In this document: positions 6,688 to 16,315 of the stretch, in pieces
Numbering within the stretch: the stretch's first letter is position 1
How the letters are laid out: every line of letters starts with the position of its first letter
From: Defluviitaleaceae bacterium
Lineage (GTDB): Bacteria > Bacillota > Clostridia > Lachnospirales > WQUN01
Direction: 5' to 3'
DNA length: 37,532 nucleotides
NCBI GenBank assembly: GCA_009780315.1
Contig: WRAH01000025.1
Location: 1-37,532, forward strand
Position numbers and translations under genes: made by a program
The notes under the pieces: model-generated
What the model was told of the DNA's origin: nothing
Databases searched by the model: none
Seen by the model: the letters and a program-made list of their open reading frames with translations, nothing else

Positions 6688-8364
6688 ATGGAGTTTAAGT
6701 CGGACATTCAAATTGCCCAAGAGGCAAAAATCAGCCATATCCGCGATATTGCGGCAAATGCGGGCATTGATGAAAAATATTTAGAGCAGTATGGCAATTA
6801 TAAAGCGAAAATCAATTATAGTTTCTTATCAGACAATGACGCTAAACCTGCTGGTAAGTTGGTTTTAGTCACCGCCATCAATCCAACTCCAGCAGGGGAG
6901 GGGAAAACAACAACCACTGTTGGGCTTTCTGATGCACTGCGCAAAATCGGCAAAAAATCTATCGTGGCACTGCGCGAACCTTCTCTTGGCCCAGTATTTG
7001 GTGTCAAAGGGGGCGCAGCTGGGGGAGGATATGCTCAAGTTGTGCCAATGGAGGATATAAACCTACATTTTACAGGTGACTTTCATGCAATAACCTCTGC
7101 CAATAACCTACTTGCCGCACTATTAGACAACCACATCCAACAAGGCAATGAACTCAACATCGACAACCGTAAAATCACATGGAAGCGTGTATTGGACATG
7201 AATGACCGCCAGCTTCGTTTTGTTGTAAACGGAATGGGGGGAAAAGCCAATGGCGTACCTCGTGAAGACGGATTTGACATTACCGTAGCCTCCGAAGTCA
7301 TGGCAGTATTGTGTCTTTCTTCTGATATTGAAGACTTGAAAAATCGCTTAGGGCATATGATTGTTGCTTACACACGGGATGACAAACCTGTAACCGCGGC
7401 AGAATTAAAAGCCAATGGCGCAATGGCTGCCTTGCTTAAAGATGCCTTAAAACCAAATCTTGTGCAAACATTAGAGGGTACACCTGCACTGATTCATGGC
7501 GGGCCTTTTGCTAATATTGCCCATGGTTGTAATTCCATCACCGCTACAAAGATGGCATTAAAACTCGGCGAATATGCCGTCACCGAAGCAGGGTTTGGCG
7601 CAGACCTTGGCGCGGAAAAATTCCTAGATATTAAATGCCGCGCAGGCAATTTAAAACCTGATGCAGTGGTGATTGTTGCAACAGTCCGCGCACTAAAACA
7701 TCATGGTGGTGTGAAAAAAGACGAGCTAAACATACCCAATACGGAAGCTTTAGCCAAGGGAATGCCCAATTTATTGCGTCATGTAGAAAACATAACAAAA
7801 GTTTTTGGTTTGCCCGCAGTGGTAGCCATCAACGCCTTCCCAACAGACACCCCTGAAGAGCTTAAACTAATTGAAAACAAATGCCGCGAACTGGGCGTTA
7901 ACGTGGCACTTAGCGAAGTATGGGGTAAAGGCGGCACAGGTGGTGAAGCACTGGCACAAGAAGTTGTGCGCTTATGTGAACAATCCAGTACCCTTTCTCA
8001 TGCTTATGATTTAGATATGTCCATTGAAGAAAAATTAAATGCCATTGTGTCACGTGTATACCGCGGCAGTAAGGCAGTTTTAGCCCCTGAGGCAAAACGC
8101 ATTGCACGTCAATTGACCAATCTAGGCTTCGGAAACCTTCCAATATGTATGGCAAAAACCCAGTATAGCTTCTCAGAAGACGCAAATCTACGTTGCGCCC
8201 CAGAAGGCTTTACAATCAATATTCGCAGTCTAAAAGTATCCGCAGGTGCAGGTTTTATTGTGGCTTTGGTGGGTGATATCATGACCATGCCTGGACTGCC
8301 TAAATCCCCAAGTTCTGAAAAAATTGATGTAGACAATACAGGTAAAATTACTGGACTATTTTAA
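6688..8364 (+). CDS. fhs: Formate-tetrahydrofolate ligase
   Basis: ATP-dependent ligase joining formate and tetrahydrofolate to give 10-formyltetrahydrofolate; in reverse it can yield ATP from formyl-THF. The 558 residues match the family length. The phosphate-binding loop TPAGEGKT is at 67-74, followed by the conserved [19 protein letters not shown] region and the DFHAI motif (about 111-140). The C-terminal stretch near 525-545 ([17 protein letters not shown]) is typical. ATG 6688 follows GAGGGG. It sits between folD and glyA; together they convert serine-derived carbon to formyl-THF and formate. The same enzyme serves the methyl branch of acetogens, but no other Wood-Ljungdahl gene is visible here. 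Confidence 0.97.
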   Translation: MEFKSDIQIAQEAKISHIRDIAANAGIDEKYLEQYGNYKAKINYSFLSDNDAKPAGKLVLVTAINPTPAGEGKTTTTVGLSDALRKIGKKSIVALREPSLGPVFGVKGGAAGGGYAQVVPMEDINLHFTGDFHAITSANNLLAALLDNHIQQGNELNIDNRKITWKRVLDMNDRQLRFVVNGMGGKANGVPREDGFDITVASEVMAVLCLSSDIEDLKNRLGHMIVAYTRDDKPVTAAELKANGAMAALLKDALKPNLVQTLEGTPALIHGGPFANIAHGCNSITATKMALKLGEYAVTEAGFGADLGAEKFLDIKCRAGNLKPDAVVIVATVRALKHHGGVKKDELNIPNTEALAKGMPNLLRHVENITKVFGLPAVVAINAFPTDTPEELKLIENKCRELGVNVALSEVWGKGGTGGEALAQEVVRLCEQSSTLSHAYDLDMSIEEKLNAIVSRVYRGSKAVLAPEAKRIARQLTNLGFGNLPICMAKTQYSFSEDANLRCAPEGFTINIRSLKVSAGAGFIVALVGDIMTMPGLPKSPSSEKIDVDNTGKITGLF

Positions 8365-8377
8365 GGAGAGTGTACTC

Positions 8378-9877
8378 ATGGAAATTCTAAAAGACTATCT
8401 AGCCTCAACCCAAGGCAAAGCACTGAATGCAGAAATGTTGACCTTTACCGCCAACTTAGACCAAGTGGCAAAAAAGAACCCTGAAGTCGCAAAACGTATC
8501 GTTAAAGAACTCGTTGACCAACGCAGTAATCTAAAACTCATCGCCAGCGAAAATTTCTGCTCTCTAGGTGTACAAAGCGCAATGGGCAACTTGCTAACGG
8601 ACAAATACGCCGAAGGTTTCCCTGGCAACCGTTTTTATGCAGGTTGTGAAAATGTGGACGACCTTGAAAGTATGGCAATTAACGAAGCCAAAGAACTTTT
8701 TGGTGCAGAACATGCATTTGTTCAACCTCACTCTGGCGCAGACGCAAACCTTGTGGCGTTCTGGGCAATTTTGCGCAAAAAAATTCAGCTTCCTATGATG
8801 GAAAAGCTGAATCAAACAAACTTGCTTAATCTTTCCAAAGCAGAATGGGATGAGATTCGCCAGAAAATGGGCAATCAAAAAATGCTGGGTATGGATTTAT
8901 TCAGCGGCGGACATCTCACCCATGGATACCGTCATAATGCTTCTGCCCAAATGTTTGACTCATATTTCTATAATGTAAGCAAAGAAACAGGCCGCCTTGA
9001 CTATGAAGCACTGCGCAAGCAACTTCATGAAATTAAACCCTTAGTTTTCCTTATCGGATTTAGTGCATATACCCGCAATGTAGACTTTGCAGAAATGCGT
9101 AAACTGGCAGATGAAGTTGGCGCAGTGCTGATGGTAGACATGGCGCACTTTGCAGGACTTGTTGCAGGTGGTGCAATGACTGGCAATGCTAACCCAATTC
9201 CCTTTGCCGACATTGTGACTACCACCACCCACAAGACCCTCCGCGGCCCACGGGGCGGCATGGTATTGTGTAAGCAAGAATATGCAGAATACGTAGACAA
9301 AGCTTGCCCACACATTATGGGTGGCCCACTGCCTCATATTATGGCAGCCAAAGCCATTGCATTTGAAGAAGCACGTTCACCAGAATTTAAAACGTATGCA
9401 AAAAATATTGTAGAAAACGCAAGCAATCTAGCCGCAGCACTTGTTGAACGTGATATCAATATTCTCACAGGCGGAACCGATAATCACATGGTTATTATCA
9501 ATGTCAGCGGATTAAATCTTACAGGCCGTCAAGCTGAAAACGCCCTGCGTGAATGCGGAATGACCCTAAACCGTAACACTGTACCATTTGACACCAATGG
9601 GCCATGGTACACCAGTGGATTACGCATTGGCACACCTGCTACCACCACCCTTGGGATGGGCAAAGCAGAAATGGTTGAAATTGCAGATATTATGGCAAGT
9701 GTGCTTAAAAACACCACGCCAACCAAAACAAAAAAAGGTGAGTTAAGCAAAGCAAATTATAAACTTGATGAAGGTGTAAAAGCGGATTCTATTAAACGTG
9801 TAAAAGCATTGATGGATAAATTCGTACTTTATCCTGAAATTGACGCAGATTTCTTTGCAAAATACTTTACAGTATAA
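8378..9877 (+). CDS. glyA: Serine hydroxymethyltransferase, long form
   Basis: PLP enzyme converting serine and tetrahydrofolate to glycine and methylene-THF. The PLP lysine is K286 in TTTTHKTLRGPRGG, with D254 in VDMAHFAG contacting the cofactor. At 499 residues it is about 80 longer than usual bacterial GlyA (about 415). The extra sequence is an N-terminal extension (about 1-40), an insertion around 133-175 and a KGEL-containing C-terminal part. Segments such as GNLLTDKY, PHSGADANL, SGGHLTHG and LYPEID recall the long SHMT of Chlamydia and spirochaetes. AGGAGAG precedes ATG 8378. Operon position with folD and fhs fits serine catabolism or one-carbon supply. Confidence 0.95.
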   Translation: MEILKDYLASTQGKALNAEMLTFTANLDQVAKKNPEVAKRIVKELVDQRSNLKLIASENFCSLGVQSAMGNLLTDKYAEGFPGNRFYAGCENVDDLESMAINEAKELFGAEHAFVQPHSGADANLVAFWAILRKKIQLPMMEKLNQTNLLNLSKAEWDEIRQKMGNQKMLGMDLFSGGHLTHGYRHNASAQMFDSYFYNVSKETGRLDYEALRKQLHEIKPLVFLIGFSAYTRNVDFAEMRKLADEVGAVLMVDMAHFAGLVAGGAMTGNANPIPFADIVTTTTHKTLRGPRGGMVLCKQEYAEYVDKACPHIMGGPLPHIMAAKAIAFEEARSPEFKTYAKNIVENASNLAAALVERDINILTGGTDNHMVIINVSGLNLTGRQAENALRECGMTLNRNTVPFDTNGPWYTSGLRIGTPATTTLGMGKAEMVEIADIMASVLKNTTPTKTKKGELSKANYKLDEGVKADSIKRVKALMDKFVLYPEIDADFFAKYFTV

Positions 9878-9904
9878 ATAGCAGTTGTGAGGGGAAATTT
9901 TTTA

Positions 9905-11176
9905 ATGTTAAAAACCATCGACGAGGTGCTGGAGTTTATACACAGCACCTCATGGATGGGGATTACCCCAGGCCTAAGTAGAATAACAGAACTCATGGGC
10001 TTGCTTGATAATCCCCAAAAACATATGAAGTTTATACACATTGCAGGTACAAATGGTAAAGGCTCAACCGCTGCAATGCTTTCTAGTGTTTTAATTGAAG
10101 CGGGCTATAAAACAGGGCTGTATACATCTCCGCAAATTCATAAATTTGGTGAGCGAATGCAGATAAATGGCGTGTCGATTTCTGATGAAGATTTAATTAA
10201 AATAGCCAATGACACCCAAGCCCAAATAAAAAAACAAACTGACCCAACCACTGTTTTTGAAACAATTACAGCAATGGCATTATTATACTTCCATCAACAA
10301 AACTGTGACATGGTTGTTTTTGAAGTCGGCATGGGTGGACGTTTTGATGCTACAAATGTAATCCCTACCCCAGAGGTCGCAGTCATTACTGCAATAGGGC
10401 TTGACCACATGGAGTTTTTAGGTGACACAGTAGAAAAAATAGCTGGTGAAAAAGCTGGAATTATAAAGTCAAACGGCACAGCCGTATGTCATCCGCAATC
10501 ATTATCTGTAGCACAAGTCATTGCAGAAAAATGTAAGCAAGAATCCACACACTTAACCATAATCAATGAAAATGACATAAACCTTACAACCACAAGTCTA
10601 AACGGGCAACAGTTTGACTTTGGTGACATGCATAATGTAACCATTCCACTGCTAGGCAAACATCAACTGCGCAATGCCGCCGTGGCAATAAAAACAATTG
10701 AAGCTTTGCAAAAAAAGGGCTGGGAAATTTCTGATATAGCGTTACGTACAGGTTTGAAAAAGACAGTATGGGCGGGTAGATTTGAAGTCATGTTAAAATC
10801 CCCAGTGTTTATCGTAGACGGTGCCCATAACCCTGAAGGACTACAAACGGCTGTGGATAATCTGACTGCAATGTTCCCAGACAAAAAACCGCTTTTCCTC
10901 TTCGGTGTGCTGGAAGACAAAGATTATGAGCGTATGATAGACATTTTAACCCCCATTGCAGGTGTATTTATCACCATTACCCCACCTGACCCAAGGGCAC
11001 TTTCTGCAAAAAAACTGGCGGAAACTTTGACTACCCGCGGCTTCCAAGCAACACCCTGTGCCAGTATTCAAGAAGGTGTTACCCAAGCCATCAATCAATC
11101 TGCTCCAGATGATATTATATGTGCAATAGGCTCATTAACCACTGTGGGCGAAGTTCGTGAGGTTTTGCAAAGATGA
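9905..11176 (+). CDS. folC: Folylpolyglutamate synthase / dihydrofolate synthase
   Basis: Adds glutamates to folates, retaining them in the cell and improving their binding to FolD, Fhs and GlyA; some homologues also make dihydrofolate. The 423-residue Mur-ligase-like protein has the P-loop GTNGKGST at 48-55, the family segment FEVGMGGRFDATN (about 140-152) and VDGAHNPEG (about 300) in the C-terminal domain. I chose ATG 9905, 9 nt after AGGGGA; an in-frame GTG at 9887 would place that site inside the gene. The stop overlaps the next start as ATGA. It completes the folate cluster. Confidence 0.93.
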   Translation: MLKTIDEVLEFIHSTSWMGITPGLSRITELMGLLDNPQKHMKFIHIAGTNGKGSTAAMLSSVLIEAGYKTGLYTSPQIHKFGERMQINGVSISDEDLIKIANDTQAQIKKQTDPTTVFETITAMALLYFHQQNCDMVVFEVGMGGRFDATNVIPTPEVAVITAIGLDHMEFLGDTVEKIAGEKAGIIKSNGTAVCHPQSLSVAQVIAEKCKQESTHLTIINENDINLTTTSLNGQQFDFGDMHNVTIPLLGKHQLRNAAVAIKTIEALQKKGWEISDIALRTGLKKTVWAGRFEVMLKSPVFIVDGAHNPEGLQTAVDNLTAMFPDKKPLFLFGVLEDKDYERMIDILTPIAGVFITITPPDPRALSAKKLAETLTTRGFQATPCASIQEGVTQAINQSAPDDIICAIGSLTTVGEVREVLQR

Positions 11177-12558
11177 CAATATATCAAAAAACGGGAATGG
11201 CTTTGGCGGTTATCATATTAGCCGCCTTTTTCTTCGCTCCAAATCTTGGTGGGTTAGACTCTACTGCCCAAGCGACTATAGGTATTACATTATTCTTTCT
11301 CATTCTATTGGTGACGGAAGCTTTGCCCTTGCCTGTAAGTTGTTTGCTCACCATTGGGCTTATCCCCACTTTGGGTGTCAGCGTGGGTTTTGAAGGGGCA
11401 ATCATTGGTTTTGCACATCCTGTTATCTTTTTTATTATTGCGTCTTTTGGCATAGCAGGTGGGATTACTAGTGTTCCCCTAACAAAACGTATTTTACTGT
11501 TTCTCTTAAAAAAAGCAGGTAATAAAGTCGAAAATATTTTACTCGCCATGATGATTGCTACCGCAGTCGTCTCCTTTTTCATATCCAATGTTCCAGCCTG
11601 TGCAGTGATGATGGCAATTGCCCTTGAGTTTATTCAGTTATTAGAAGATGATGAACAAAAAAAGTCTATAGGCAAAACATTCATGATTGCAATTCCAGTG
11701 GCAACAATGATTGGCGGCATGGCAACCCCTGCGTCCTCTTCTCTTAATCTGTTGGCAATTGGTTTACTGGAGCAGCACACAGGACAAACAATCAGTTTTG
11801 TCCACTGGATGGCTGTAGGTATTCCATTGGTTATTATTTTAATACCATTTGCATGGTTCCTCATGATAAAAGTCTATAAACCAGCCCAAGTTGACCCTGC
11901 AAAAATACGCGAATTTACAACAAATCTGCAAATCAAAGAACGTCCAAAACGTAAAGAAATTTATGTAATGATTATCATGGCAATCATGTTGACCTTATGG
12001 ATTGCTTCTTCATGGGTTTCTGGTATTGAAATTTTCACAGTTGCTATTTTAGGCTGTACGATGTTGATGATTTTAAATGTGTTGCCGTGGAAAAAATTTC
12101 TTGCAGATATCAACTGGAATATTATTTTCATTAGTGGAACAGTGCTGTCCATTGCTCATGCATTGGTTCAAAATGGTGTGAGTGATTGGCTGGCTGAGTT
12201 TTTACAGTTTTCCCAATTAAATTTACCAGCAAGTCTAATCATAGCCCTTGGGGCAACCATTGCATTTATTATGCTTCTAATGATAACTTCCGCACCTGCA
12301 CTCATTACAGTACTGGCAAGTCCATTCATTATGATTGCTCTTGCCAATGACGTAAATCCTGCGTTTCTTATGATAATACTTGCATTTTGCGCAGGCAACT
12401 GTTATCTTTTGCCCCTAGATACGGTACAGCTTCTCACGTACAGCAAAGGTTATTACCGTATGACAGACATGGGACGTTCTACAATTTTTTTACAAATTGC
12501 CCTAATAATTATTTTAGCATTTTGGCTACCTTTTATGGGTAGACTTTTAGGAATGTAA
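11173..12558 (+). CDS. SLC13/DASS-family anion (dicarboxylate) transporter
   Basis: A 461-residue membrane protein with about 11-12 hydrophobic segments. The divalent anion:Na+ symporter family is indicated by SNVPACAVMMA near 138, at the place of the first SNT sodium-site motif, and by GGMATPASSSLN near 178. A second unwound region near 378-390 (TSAPALITVLASP) supports the inverted-repeat fold. Family substrates are succinate, citrate, malate, tartrate or sulfate. The ATG overlaps the folC stop (ATGA), so it is co-transcribed and probably co-translated with the folate genes. No reaction in the cluster explains this link, and the substrate is undetermined. Confidence 0.82.
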   Translation: MTIYQKTGMALAVIILAAFFFAPNLGGLDSTAQATIGITLFFLILLVTEALPLPVSCLLTIGLIPTLGVSVGFEGAIIGFAHPVIFFIIASFGIAGGITSVPLTKRILLFLLKKAGNKVENILLAMMIATAVVSFFISNVPACAVMMAIALEFIQLLEDDEQKKSIGKTFMIAIPVATMIGGMATPASSSLNLLAIGLLEQHTGQTISFVHWMAVGIPLVIILIPFAWFLMIKVYKPAQVDPAKIREFTTNLQIKERPKRKEIYVMIIMAIMLTLWIASSWVSGIEIFTVAILGCTMLMILNVLPWKKFLADINWNIIFISGTVLSIAHALVQNGVSDWLAEFLQFSQLNLPASLIIALGATIAFIMLLMITSAPALITVLASPFIMIALANDVNPAFLMIILAFCAGNCYLLPLDTVQLLTYSKGYYRMTDMGRSTIFLQIALIIILAFWLPFMGRLLGM

Positions 12559-12573
12559 AGGAATGATAAATTT

Positions 12574-13281
12574 ATGAAACTCGTTGTACAGAATCTTAGC
12601 AAAAAATTTGAAAAAAAGACCGTATTATCTGACGCAAGCTATACCTTTGAAAAGGGAAAAATTTATGGACTATTAGGAAGAAATGGCGCAGGAAAAACCA
12701 CCATGTTTAACTGCCTTACCAGTAATCTTTCGCCCGACAGCGGTGAAGTGCTAATACAAAAGGACAATGGCGCAACACATTCTGCTACCTTTGATGATAT
12801 CGGTTATGTTTTTACAGACCCTCACTTGCCAGAATTTATGACAGGACAGGAATTTCTAAAATATTTTGTAGATATAAGCCGAGAAAAAATAAAGGATAAA
12901 GTGAATTTTGATGAAGCATTTACTTTGATAAATTTTGACGAAAACGATAGGTATAAACTTATCCGCGAATATTCTCATGGTATGAAAAACAAATTGCAAA
13001 TACTGGCGTTTTTAATTTTGCGCCCTCCTGTTATTTTGTTAGATGAACCCCTTACGTCTTTTGACGTTGTTGCCTCTTTGCAAATCAAAAATTTAATTGA
13101 ATCCATTAAAAAAGACCACATCATTATATTTTCTACCCATATCTTGCCTATGGCGCAAGACCTTTGTGATGAAATTGTTATTTTACACAATGGCAAGTTA
13201 TCTACAATGGCTGAATCAGAAGGTGAAGATTTTGAAAATCAAATTATGCAACTCCTAACAGAGGAGGAGCAAAATGCTTGA
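12574..13281 (+). CDS. ABC transporter ATP-binding protein (exporter type)
   Basis: A 235-residue ATPase with Walker A GRNGAGKTT at 35-43, the degenerate signature SHGMKNKLQI near 132, Walker B PVILLDEPL near 149 and the H-loop in IIFSTHILPMA. The signature reads SHGMK rather than LSGGQ, which is common in CcmA/NatA/EcsA-type exporters. It lies 15 nt after the SLC13 gene and overlaps the start of the next gene, a large membrane protein that is its likely partner. The pair resembles bacterial ABC-2 exporters whose substrates are mostly unknown. The ribosome binding site AAAGGAATG is moderate. Confidence 0.85.
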   Translation: MKLVVQNLSKKFEKKTVLSDASYTFEKGKIYGLLGRNGAGKTTMFNCLTSNLSPDSGEVLIQKDNGATHSATFDDIGYVFTDPHLPEFMTGQEFLKYFVDISREKIKDKVNFDEAFTLINFDENDRYKLIREYSHGMKNKLQILAFLILRPPVILLDEPLTSFDVVASLQIKNLIESIKKDHIIIFSTHILPMAQDLCDEIVILHNGKLSTMAESEGEDFENQIMQLLTEEEQNA

Positions 13282-15028
13282 GCTTATTCTAATCTCCTTT
13301 AGAATCAGATTTATTGTCATGACCAACCGTATCATTCACTTTTTAAAACGTCTACCCTTGATTAAGCGTTTGGTTTCCCCAAATATTTATCGTGGAAAAG
13401 GGTTAAAAATCTTTTTTACTATCCTTGGCATGATTTTTGTCATGAGCAAAAAATCTCTAATACATCTCTTATATGTGGCATTTTTAATTGTATTGGGCAT
13501 GACATTAAACCAGTTAGCCATCCATGGCGGATTTGTGCAGATTTTTGATTTAGCGCATCCGCTGGTGGGCATGGATGCACTAGGTGTTGTAGGGTATGCG
13601 TTGCTTCTTTGGGTGGGTTTTAGCTTTTTGGCCTCACCCCTTGCAAGTATTACAGTGAGCGCAAGCAACCATGCAAATGACAATAAAATGATAAATTGCT
13701 TTAGAGCAAATCCTACAAGGTATGCAATATCTCGCATTGTGGTCGATAGGTTTGCAGAAGTGATATTGTACTTCCCGTGGTTATTGATTGCATTTTTAAT
13801 TTTACCTACACCTTTTCCATTTCCTCTGATGAATTTATGGGCAACGATTGGCACACTTATTGTTTTTACATCTGTCCGATTATTGGCAGAAGTGCTGAAT
13901 CTTTGGATGTTTAAAAACACAGGCAAACATTTTGGAGATACGGTTATTGCCTATAGTGCTTCACTTATTTATATTGTAGTCCTCTTGGTTTTACACTTCT
14001 TTGATATTTCATCAACCCTTAGTTTTTTTACAAATTGGGTCTTTTTCCAGCCTATTGCATGGTTGCTTTTTCTTGGGATAGGATGTTTGGCAATTATGTA
14101 TATCAAAAAATATCCCTTTCATATGAAATTATGGGTAGAAAAACTGCAACGGCATGAAGCCGCTTATGCTCAAGCACGTACTGCCATGGGTGCGAAGGCT
14201 GAAATGACCACGGCTAAAAAGTGGAGTGAAGGCGTTAGCTTTGGTGATTTAAAAACGGATAAGCATAAAAACAAATCAGGTTTTGCATATTTAAACGCGA
14301 TTTTCTTTGATAGACATAGGCGGTTTTTTAATAAGAAGATGTTTACGCGTTTGGTCATTATGTTTGTGCCTTTGGTGGTCGCTGGTGTTGCTACGTTGTA
14401 TAGCCGTATTGCAGGCATAGATTTGCCTTTGTTTATTTTTGGTGAAGACGGATTGATTGGCGAAGATTATGGACTAGATTGGATTTTTACCAATACGCCT
14501 ATTTTCCTTTTTATATTGTACATGGCATCCATGGGTAGAATGGTGACGGCATCGGCATTTACTAATTGTGATATTCATATGTTGCACTATCAATATTACC
14601 GCACGGCTAGAACTATTTTGGCATCTTTTAAGGCACGCTTTTTTGTTATTTTGCGTTATAACCTGCTTGTGACAAGTGTTGCGTCTTTATCTGTACTTGG
14701 GGCAATGACTTTGATTTACGGTAGTATGGATTTGGTTTATGCTGTGCTATTTTTCGTTGCGTTGACTTTCATGGGTGTGTTTTATGCTTTTAATGATTTA
14801 TTTTTATACTATGTTATTCAGCCTTATGATGCTGAAGGAAAGAGCCAAAGTGTACCCTATAAGGTCATTGATTGGGTGATTTATCTTGTTATCATTATGA
14901 CCTATGCCAATATTCAGGTTAGATTGTTGTCCTTTGCGGCTTTTTTGGTGGGCATAACGATTGTTTATGTGGGTGTGGGGCTTGTTTTGTTAGTAAAGTT
15001 TGCACCTAGGCAGTTTAAACTGCGTTAA
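13274..15028 (+). CDS. ABC exporter membrane subunit (unnamed family)
   Basis: A 584-residue protein with many hydrophobic segments, about a dozen by eye: near 45-75, 100-125, 160-205, 225-275, 365-385 and 410-580. A soluble cytoplasmic stretch rich in Lys, Ala and Glu occurs around 285-340. It overlaps the ATPase gene by 8 bp and has a strong GAGGAGG 7 nt before ATG 13274, so it is the membrane partner of that ATPase. I recognise no specific family; the size and context recall EcsB-like or ABC-2 permeases. Substrate unknown. It ends the long plus-strand cluster, followed by a strong hairpin. Confidence 0.7.
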   Translation: MLELILISFRIRFIVMTNRIIHFLKRLPLIKRLVSPNIYRGKGLKIFFTILGMIFVMSKKSLIHLLYVAFLIVLGMTLNQLAIHGGFVQIFDLAHPLVGMDALGVVGYALLLWVGFSFLASPLASITVSASNHANDNKMINCFRANPTRYAISRIVVDRFAEVILYFPWLLIAFLILPTPFPFPLMNLWATIGTLIVFTSVRLLAEVLNLWMFKNTGKHFGDTVIAYSASLIYIVVLLVLHFFDISSTLSFFTNWVFFQPIAWLLFLGIGCLAIMYIKKYPFHMKLWVEKLQRHEAAYAQARTAMGAKAEMTTAKKWSEGVSFGDLKTDKHKNKSGFAYLNAIFFDRHRRFFNKKMFTRLVIMFVPLVVAGVATLYSRIAGIDLPLFIFGEDGLIGEDYGLDWIFTNTPIFLFILYMASMGRMVTASAFTNCDIHMLHYQYYRTARTILASFKARFFVILRYNLLVTSVASLSVLGAMTLIYGSMDLVYAVLFFVALTFMGVFYAFNDLFLYYVIQPYDAEGKSQSVPYKVIDWVIYLVIIMTYANIQVRLLSFAAFLVGITIVYVGVGLVLLVKFAPRQFKLR

Positions 15029-15036
15029 ATTGATTT

Positions 15037-15072
15037 GTGGGCGTTTGTGTGGCAATCTACACAAACGCCCAC
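15037..15072 (+). terminator. Strong hairpin ending the folate/transporter cluster
   Basis: GTGGGCGTTTGTGT (15037-15050) pairs perfectly over 14 bp with ACACAAACGCCCAC (15059-15072) around an 8-nt loop. The following TTCTCTT is only a weak T-tract, so it may terminate or mainly protect the 3' end. Confidence 0.7.
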
Positions 15073-15092
15073 TTCTCTTGATTGTAAGGCAA

Positions 15093-15124
15093 TAAAAAAA
15101 GAGGTTTAGTGAAACAACCTCTTT
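15093..15124 (-). terminator. Terminator of the XRE regulator gene
   Basis: On the minus strand AAAGAGGTT and AACCTCTTT (plus 15098-15106 and 15116-15124) form a 9-bp stem followed by TTTTATT, 15 nt after the stop codon of the regulator gene. Confidence 0.85.
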
Positions 15125-15138
15125 CAATTTGATATTTT

Positions 15139-16143
15139 CTACTTGTAGTCTTTTTTAGGGTTGAACTTGTTTACATGCGCTACCATATATTCAGCATGAC
15201 GAATGGCATCGGCACTGCTTATTTCTTTTTTTGTGCTATCATCCCCAAAGAATAAATAGTTTGAATCTACATGCAAGACTTTACATATTTCCCGCAGATA
15301 GTCCCAAGACATATTGATTCTTCCTGCTTCAATATCCTCTATCGTACTTATAGGTACATCCAGCACACGGGCAACAAGTTCTATAGTTAACCCTAATTCT
15401 TCTCTTCTCGCTACTATTTGACAACCAGTAAAAAAGTTTGTTAGACCTGCACCGAAGCGATGTTTTTGAAACTTTAGATATTTTGCAATTTCATCTCTAG
15501 CTGCCCTAAATATTTTCTTATTATTTGATTTTCTAAGCATATACAGACCTTCTTGTATTAAAGATGTATCGTTTTCAAAAACACCCTTTCGTACTTTTAT
15601 AATCTGACTTTGGGGCAAACTGCGATTTAAAACGATTTCTTCAACTTGCTTATAGCAAGATTTAAATGCCGCATTTAATGCATCTTCATCAACATTTGGC
15701 TCAAGATATTTCGCTCTCAAAAGCCTTAATGTTAAATTGTAATTCATAGCACAGCGAATCTTCCTGTAATCACTATTGTTGAAATATGTTTCACTACTAA
15801 GTATTTTCATTGCTTTTGACATCATTTCAAGTGTTTTACAATAATCTGGATGATATCCAATAACAAATGAAAGAATGTATAAATCCATATACTCAAAGTT
15901 TTCAATAGTTTCTAAATGAGCAAAAACAGGTGCAGCTTCCTTACAGCACGCTTCAAAAGATTGCTGGTTATTGTCAGCTTTACGGGTTTTTAACACACAT
16001 AACTTTAGTGTTAAATCCATATCAGGTTTGTCAGTTAAATATGCTTCAAGTGTAGCGATATCATTATCCATTTCAAGCTTGTTCAGAACATCAATTGTCA
16101 TAAATCTTTCAATCAATTGTTCTTTTGTGATTTGTTGATTCAC
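15139..16143 (-). CDS. XRE-type transcriptional regulator with helical N-terminal region
   Basis: About 334 residues. The C-terminal part (roughly 243-300) is an HTH_3/XRE domain: RREELGLTIELVARVLDV followed by STIEDIEAGR matches the helix-turn-helix pattern. The first 230 residues are alpha-helical with alternating hydrophobic and charged residues, like TPR-type sensor regions, but the usual order (HTH first) is reversed. I start it at GTG 16143, 7 nt after GGAGG; a TTG at 16158 is in frame but would put that site inside the gene. No peptide pheromone gene is evident nearby. A 26-bp palindrome at its predicted promoter suggests autoregulation. Targets unknown. Confidence 0.75.
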   Translation of the reverse strand: MNQQITKEQLIERFMTIDVLNKLEMDNDIATLEAYLTDKPDMDLTLKLCVLKTRKADNNQQSFEACCKEAAPVFAHLETIENFEYMDLYILSFVIGYHPDYCKTLEMMSKAMKILSSETYFNNSDYRKIRCAMNYNLTLRLLRAKYLEPNVDEDALNAAFKSCYKQVEEIVLNRSLPQSQIIKVRKGVFENDTSLIQEGLYMLRKSNNKKIFRAARDEIAKYLKFQKHRFGAGLTNFFTGCQIVARREELGLTIELVARVLDVPISTIEDIEAGRINMSWDYLREICKVLHVDSNYLFFGDDSTKKEISSADAIRHAEYMVAHVNKFNPKKDYK

Positions 16144-16289
16144 AATAAGCACCTCCAAATTATGAAGTTAGAATATAAAATCAAAAATTATCTGACCCAG
16201 CAACGCCGCCAATGGGAATAAAAAATCACTCATTAGTATAATAAAATTCGTCAAAAAGATATATATGAAAGTACTTCCCCTAAATTAAA

Positions 16290-16315
16290 ATAGTAATTTT
16301 AGCTAAACTTACTAT
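16290..16315. promoter_or_regulatory. 26-bp near-perfect palindrome, candidate operator
   Basis: Left half ATAGTAATTTTAG and right half CTAAACTTACTAT are complementary at 12 of 13 positions. It overlaps the end of the -10 box and the start region of the predicted regulator promoter. Operator for the XRE protein itself is the natural inference; the alternative, a weak terminator of the VOC gene upstream on the same strand, is less likely because the stem is very AT-rich. Confidence 0.6.

Noticed and set aside
13387..13926. 179-codon minus-strand frame opposite the exporter gene
   Set aside because: Shadow of the membrane-protein gene; no ribosome binding site and basic, low-complexity composition.
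16241..16254. TTGACG near TATACT on the minus strand, as promoter of the regulator gene
   Set aside because: The spacer is only 8 nt, too short for sigma-A; the pair at 16314-16341 fits better.
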